Shown piece by piece: positions 61,303-64,000 of a stretch of DNA of 64,000 nucleotides (the stretch's first letter is position 1; each line of letters starts with the position of its first letter). This DNA comes from Pseudonocardia autotrophica. GTDB taxonomy: Bacteria; Actinomycetota; Actinomycetes; Mycobacteriales; Pseudonocardiaceae. Under the pieces are notes generated by a model. It ran no database searches, had not been told where the DNA came from, and saw only the letters and a program-made list of their open reading frames with translations. A program made the position numbers and the translations under genes. The stretch is taken from contig NZ_AP018920.1 in NCBI RefSeq assembly GCF_003945385.1, forward strand, positions 5,518,001 through 5,582,000. Direction: 5' to 3'.

Positions 61303-62657
61303 GTCCAGCCGGCGGCCTCCCACGCCTCCCGGTCGAGCGCGTTGCGGCCGTCGAGCACCCGCCGGGTCTTCACCACCGAGCCGAAGGCGGCCGGGTCCAG
61401 CTCCTTGTACTGCCGCCACTCGGTCAGCAGCAGCACCGCGTCGGCACCCTCGGCGGCCTCCTCCGGGGTGTCGACGCAGTCGAGCTGCGCCCACTGCCTG
61501 CGCACGTTCGGCAGCGCCTGCGGATCGGTGACCCGCACGTTCGCCCCCTGCAGCTGGAGCTGGGCGGCGACGTTGAGTGCCGGGGAGTCCCGGATGTCGT
61601 CGGAGTCCGGCTTGAACGCCGCCCCCAGTACGGCGATCCGCTTGCCGAGCAGCGAGTCGTCGCACACCTGGCGGGCCAGCTCCACCATCCGGATCCGGCG
61701 CCGCATGTTGATGTTGTCGACCTCGCGCAGGAAGGTGAGGGCCTGGTCGGCGCCCAGCTCACCGGCCCGGGCCATGAAGGCGCGGATGTCCTTGGGCAGG
61801 CAGCCGCCGCCGAACCCGAGCCCGGCGTTGAGGAACTTGCGGCCGATCCGGTCGTCGTGCCCGATCGCGTCGGCGAGCTGCTTGACGTCGGCGCCGGTGG
61901 CCTCGCACAGCTCGGCCATCGCGTTGATGAACGAGATCTTGGTCGCCAGGAAGGAGTTGGCGGCGGTCTTCACCATCTCGGCGGTCGCGTAGTCGGTGAC
62001 GACCTTCGGGGTCCGGTCGGCGACGATCGGCGCGTACACCCGGTCCAGCAGGGCCTCCGCGTCGACCGGCGGAGCACCGGCTCCGGCAGCTCCTCCTGCG
62101 GCACTGTCGGCGACGCCGTAGACCAGCCGGTCCGGGTGCAGTGTGTCCTGCACCGCGAAGCCCTCGCGCAGGAACTCCGGGTTCCAGGCCAGCGCCGCCT
62201 CCGGCACCCGCTCGGCGACCAGCTCGGCCAGCCTGGCCGCCGTCCCGACCGGGACGGTGGACTTGCCGACCACCAGCTCACCGGGACCGAGCACGTCGAG
62301 CAGCGACGCCGTCGCCGCCTCCACGTAGGTCAGGTCTGCCGCGTACTCGCCGCGCCGCTGCGGGGTGCCGACACACAGGAAGTGCACCGCCGCCCCGGCC
62401 GCCGCCTTCATGTGCGGGGAGAAGCTCAGCCGGCCCGACGCCAGCGAACGCTGCAGCAGCTCCTCGAAACCGGGCTCGAAGAACGGCACCCGGCCCGCGG
62501 CCAGTGCCTCGGCCTTCTCGACGTCGACCTCGACACCGACGACCTCGTGTCCCAGCTCGGCCATCGACGCGGCGTGCACCGCGCCCAGATAGCCGCAGCC
62601 GATGACCGAGATCTTCAACGCCCCGGGTGGGTCGGCACGCTCGTTGCTCTGCGCCAT
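61272..62657 (-). CDS. ugd: UDP-glucose 6-dehydrogenase
   Basis: Oxidises UDP-glucose to UDP-glucuronate with NAD+, for polysaccharide or glycosylation pathways. It has 461 residues. The Rossmann motif is VIGCGYLGAVHAASMAELGH, the conserved VGTPQRRGEYAADLTYVEAA and WNPEFLREGFAVQDTLHPDR follow, the catalytic Cys286 lies in GFGGGCLPKD, and the C-terminal domain has GAAFKPDSDDIRDSPAL. ATG 62657. It is 9 bp after the rmlC gene, in a nucleotide-sugar operon rmlB-rmlC-ugd. Confidence 0.95.
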   Translation of the reverse strand: MAQSNERADPPGALKISVIGCGYLGAVHAASMAELGHEVVGVEVDVEKAEALAAGRVPFFEPGFEELLQRSLASGRLSFSPHMKAAAGAAVHFLCVGTPQRRGEYAADLTYVEAATASLLDVLGPGELVVGKSTVPVGTAARLAELVAERVPEAALAWNPEFLREGFAVQDTLHPDRLVYGVADSAAGGAAGAGAPPVDAEALLDRVYAPIVADRTPKVVTDYATAEMVKTAANSFLATKISFINAMAELCEATGADVKQLADAIGHDDRIGRKFLNAGLGFGGGCLPKDIRAFMARAGELGADQALTFLREVDNINMRRRIRMVELARQVCDDSLLGKRIAVLGAAFKPDSDDIRDSPALNVAAQLQLQGANVRVTDPQALPNVRRQWAQLDCVDTPEEAAEGADAVLLLTEWRQYKELDPAAFGSVVKTRRVLDGRNALDREAWEAAGWTYRALGRRNV

Positions 62658-62666
62658 GGCCGGAGA

Positions 62667-63272
62667 CTAACCATCCATCCGCAGCTGCTCGTACCGGACG
62701 TCGCAGAGTTCGCGAGAGGGCAACATCCCGGTGTCCAACGCGTGCCGCAGGGTGGGGGCGTCCCGGTCCTTCGCCGACAGCACCGGCGGCACCCCGTCCG
62801 CCCAGGGCAGACCCAGTTCGGGATCCAGCGGGTCGATCCCGTGCTCGGCCGCCGGGGCGTACGGGGTGGAGCACAGATAGCCGACTGTCGCGCGGTCGGT
62901 CAGCGCCTGGAACCCGTGCCCCAGTCCTTCGGCCAGGTACAGCGCCCGCGGTGTCCGTGCGTCGAGCTCGACGACCTCGAACCGGCCGAACGTCGGCGAC
63001 CCCACCCGCAGGTCGACGACGATGTCGCGCACGGCGCCGCCGGCGACGTAGATGTACTTCGCCTGCCCCGGCGGGACGTCGGCGAAGTGCACGCCGCGGA
63101 TCACCCCGCGCCGGCTCACCGACTGGTTCGCCTGGGCCACGGTGAGATCGAACCCGAGCGCCTCGCGGAACGCCGAGCCCTGGAAGGGCGCGGTGAACGA
63201 GCCGCGATCGTCCGGGAACGTGGTCGGCTCGAACAGCCACACCCCGTCGACCGAGAGTTCGGTGGCCTTCAC
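62667..63272 (-). CDS. rmlC: dTDP-4-dehydrorhamnose 3,5-epimerase family protein
   Basis: Cupin-fold epimerase of 201 residues for dTDP-L-rhamnose or another dTDP-6-deoxysugar. Landmarks: FPDDRGSFTAPFQ, VAQANQSVSRRGVIRGVHFA (with the catalytic His), VRDIVVDLRVGSPTFGRF and YLAEGLGHGFQAL. GTG 63272 overlaps the rmlB stop (GTGA) and fits a GGAGG 10 nt upstream. The rmlA and rmlD partners are not in the window. Confidence 0.93.
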   Translation of the reverse strand: MKATELSVDGVWLFEPTTFPDDRGSFTAPFQGSAFREALGFDLTVAQANQSVSRRGVIRGVHFADVPPGQAKYIYVAGGAVRDIVVDLRVGSPTFGRFEVVELDARTPRALYLAEGLGHGFQALTDRATVGYLCSTPYAPAAEHGIDPLDPELGLPWADGVPPVLSAKDRDAPTLRHALDTGMLPSRELCDVRYEQLRMDG

Positions 63273-64000
63273 CTGCGCACCGCCTCCCACCAGTCGCGGT
63301 TGTCCCGGTACCAGGCCACGGTCGCGGCCAGCCCCTCGTCGAACGGCACCTGCGGCGTGTAGCCGAGCTCGTCGCGGATCTTCGACCAGTCCACCGAGTA
63401 CCGGCGGTCGTGTCCCTTACGGTCCGCGACGCGCTCGATCATGTCCTCGCCCGCGCCGACCTCGGCGAGCAGCCGGAACGTGAGGTCGATGTTGCTCAGC
63501 TCGGTACCGCCACCGATGTTGTAGATCTCACCGGCCCGGCCCTTCGCCGCGGCCAGCACGATGCCGCGGCAGTGGTCGTCGACGTGCAGCCAGTCCCGCA
63601 CGTTGGCGCCGTCGCCGTAGAGCGGGACCGGCCGACCGTCGAGCAGGTTGCTGACGAAACGCGGGATCACCTTCTCCGGGAACTGGTACGGGCCGTAGTT
63701 GTTCGAGCAGCGGGTCAGCACGACGTCCAGGCCGTGCGTGCGGTGGTAGGAGCGGGCCAGCAGATCGCTGCCCGCCTTCGCCGCCGCGTACGGCGAGTTC
63801 GGCAGCAGCGGATCGGTCTCCGGCCACGAGCCGTCGTCGATGGAGCCGTACACCTCGTCGGTGGAGACGTGCACGAACCGGCCGACGCCGAGATCGAGCG
63901 CCGCCTGCAGCAGCACCTGGGTGCCGACGACGTTGGTGGTCACGAAGTCCGCCGCGCCGGCGATCGAGCGGTCCACGTGGGTCTCGGCGGCCAGGTGCAG
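63269..64000 (-). CDS. rmlB: dTDP-glucose 4,6-dehydratase (5' end beyond window)
   Basis: Removes water from dTDP-glucose to give dTDP-4-keto-6-deoxyglucose. About 243 C-terminal residues are visible, starting in the conserved LHLAAETHVDRSI. The catalytic segment is HVSTDEVYGSI (Thr-Asp-Glu triad), followed by PNSPYAAAKAGSDLL with Tyr-x3-Lys, and NNYGPYQFPEKVIP. The gene runs off the right edge, so the NAD-binding start is missing. First visible gene of rmlB-rmlC-ugd. Confidence 0.95.
   Translation of the reverse strand: MHLAAETHVDRSIAGAADFVTTNVVGTQVLLQAALDLGVGRFVHVSTDEVYGSIDDGSWPETDPLLPNSPYAAAKAGSDLLARSYHRTHGLDVVLTRCSNNYGPYQFPEKVIPRFVSNLLDGRPVPLYGDGANVRDWLHVDDHCRGIVLAAAKGRAGEIYNIGGGTELSNIDLTFRLLAEVGAGEDMIERVADRKGHDRRYSVDWSKIRDELGYTPQVPFDEGLAATVAWYRDNRDWWEAVRR

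Overview
The window is GC-rich actinobacterial chromosome (inferred): codon third positions are almost all G or C, GTG starts are common, and genes are packed with many 4-bp ATGA/GTGA overlaps. A mycothiol-dependent nitroreductase-type DsbA protein, a DUF222/13E12 HNH protein with an actinobacterial LexA box, an Rpf-type muralytic gene and a TipAS-type MerR regulator fit a mycothiol-making mycelial actinomycete. A Pseudonocardia-like genus is my best guess, not a proven one. I saw no rRNA or tRNA gene.

Layout. 0-4.6 kb: NhaA antiporter divergent from a thioredoxin-like protein, a tandem universal stress protein, a Baeyer-Villiger-type flavin monooxygenase and a small secreted protein. 4.8-6.3 kb: an intact IS256-family insertion sequence with 9-bp target duplications. 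6.3-13.6 kb: a MerR/TipAS regulator and a three-gene operon (TerB-N/TerB-C protein, BrxD-like ATPase, Lhr-like helicase fused to a DEDDh exonuclease) that looks like a stand-alone DNA-processing or anti-phage module. 13.8-16 kb: an adenylate-forming ligase with an RraA-family protein. 16-19.7 kb: zinc-ribbon protein, NagD-like phosphatase, Nei2 glycosylase, RpiB, DUF429 protein and a metallo-beta-lactamase-fold hydrolase. 19.6-23.9 kb: a LexA-boxed DUF222/HNH gene with a 7 x 15-bp in-frame repeat, and a GCS2/ATP-grasp fusion.

23.8-36.5 kb is a pentose/oligosaccharide locus. One strand encodes an ABC ATPase, a GH1 glucosidase, xylose isomerase and a ROK regulator, all translationally coupled. 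The other encodes a second ROK regulator and a LacI-controlled binding protein, two permeases and a GH3 glycosidase. Two identical operator-like palindromes lie 100 bp apart in front of the transporter genes. 36.9-40.2 kb: an S9 peptidase and a transmembrane Ser/Thr kinase.

40.4-48.1 kb: an Rpf-family gene is cut within its catalytic domain by a 6.5-kb Tn554-like element. The element carries tnpA-tnpB-tnpC plus two regulatory cargo genes, a GHKL (RsbW-like) ATPase and a GAF-ANTAR protein, and its ends carry three matching sequence blocks as inverted repeats.

48.2-56.8 kb: aldehyde dehydrogenase, the nitroreductase-like DsbA protein, PepN, a cysteine-rich small protein, a two-component system with a shared 15-bp motif, a DUF5130 protein and a CtaJ-like small membrane protein. 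56.8-61.3 kb: DUF2252 protein, an aromatic-acid-type MFS permease, and a TetR/NmrA pair with a shared operator. 61.3-64 kb: nucleotide-sugar genes ugd, rmlC and rmlB, the last cut by the window edge.
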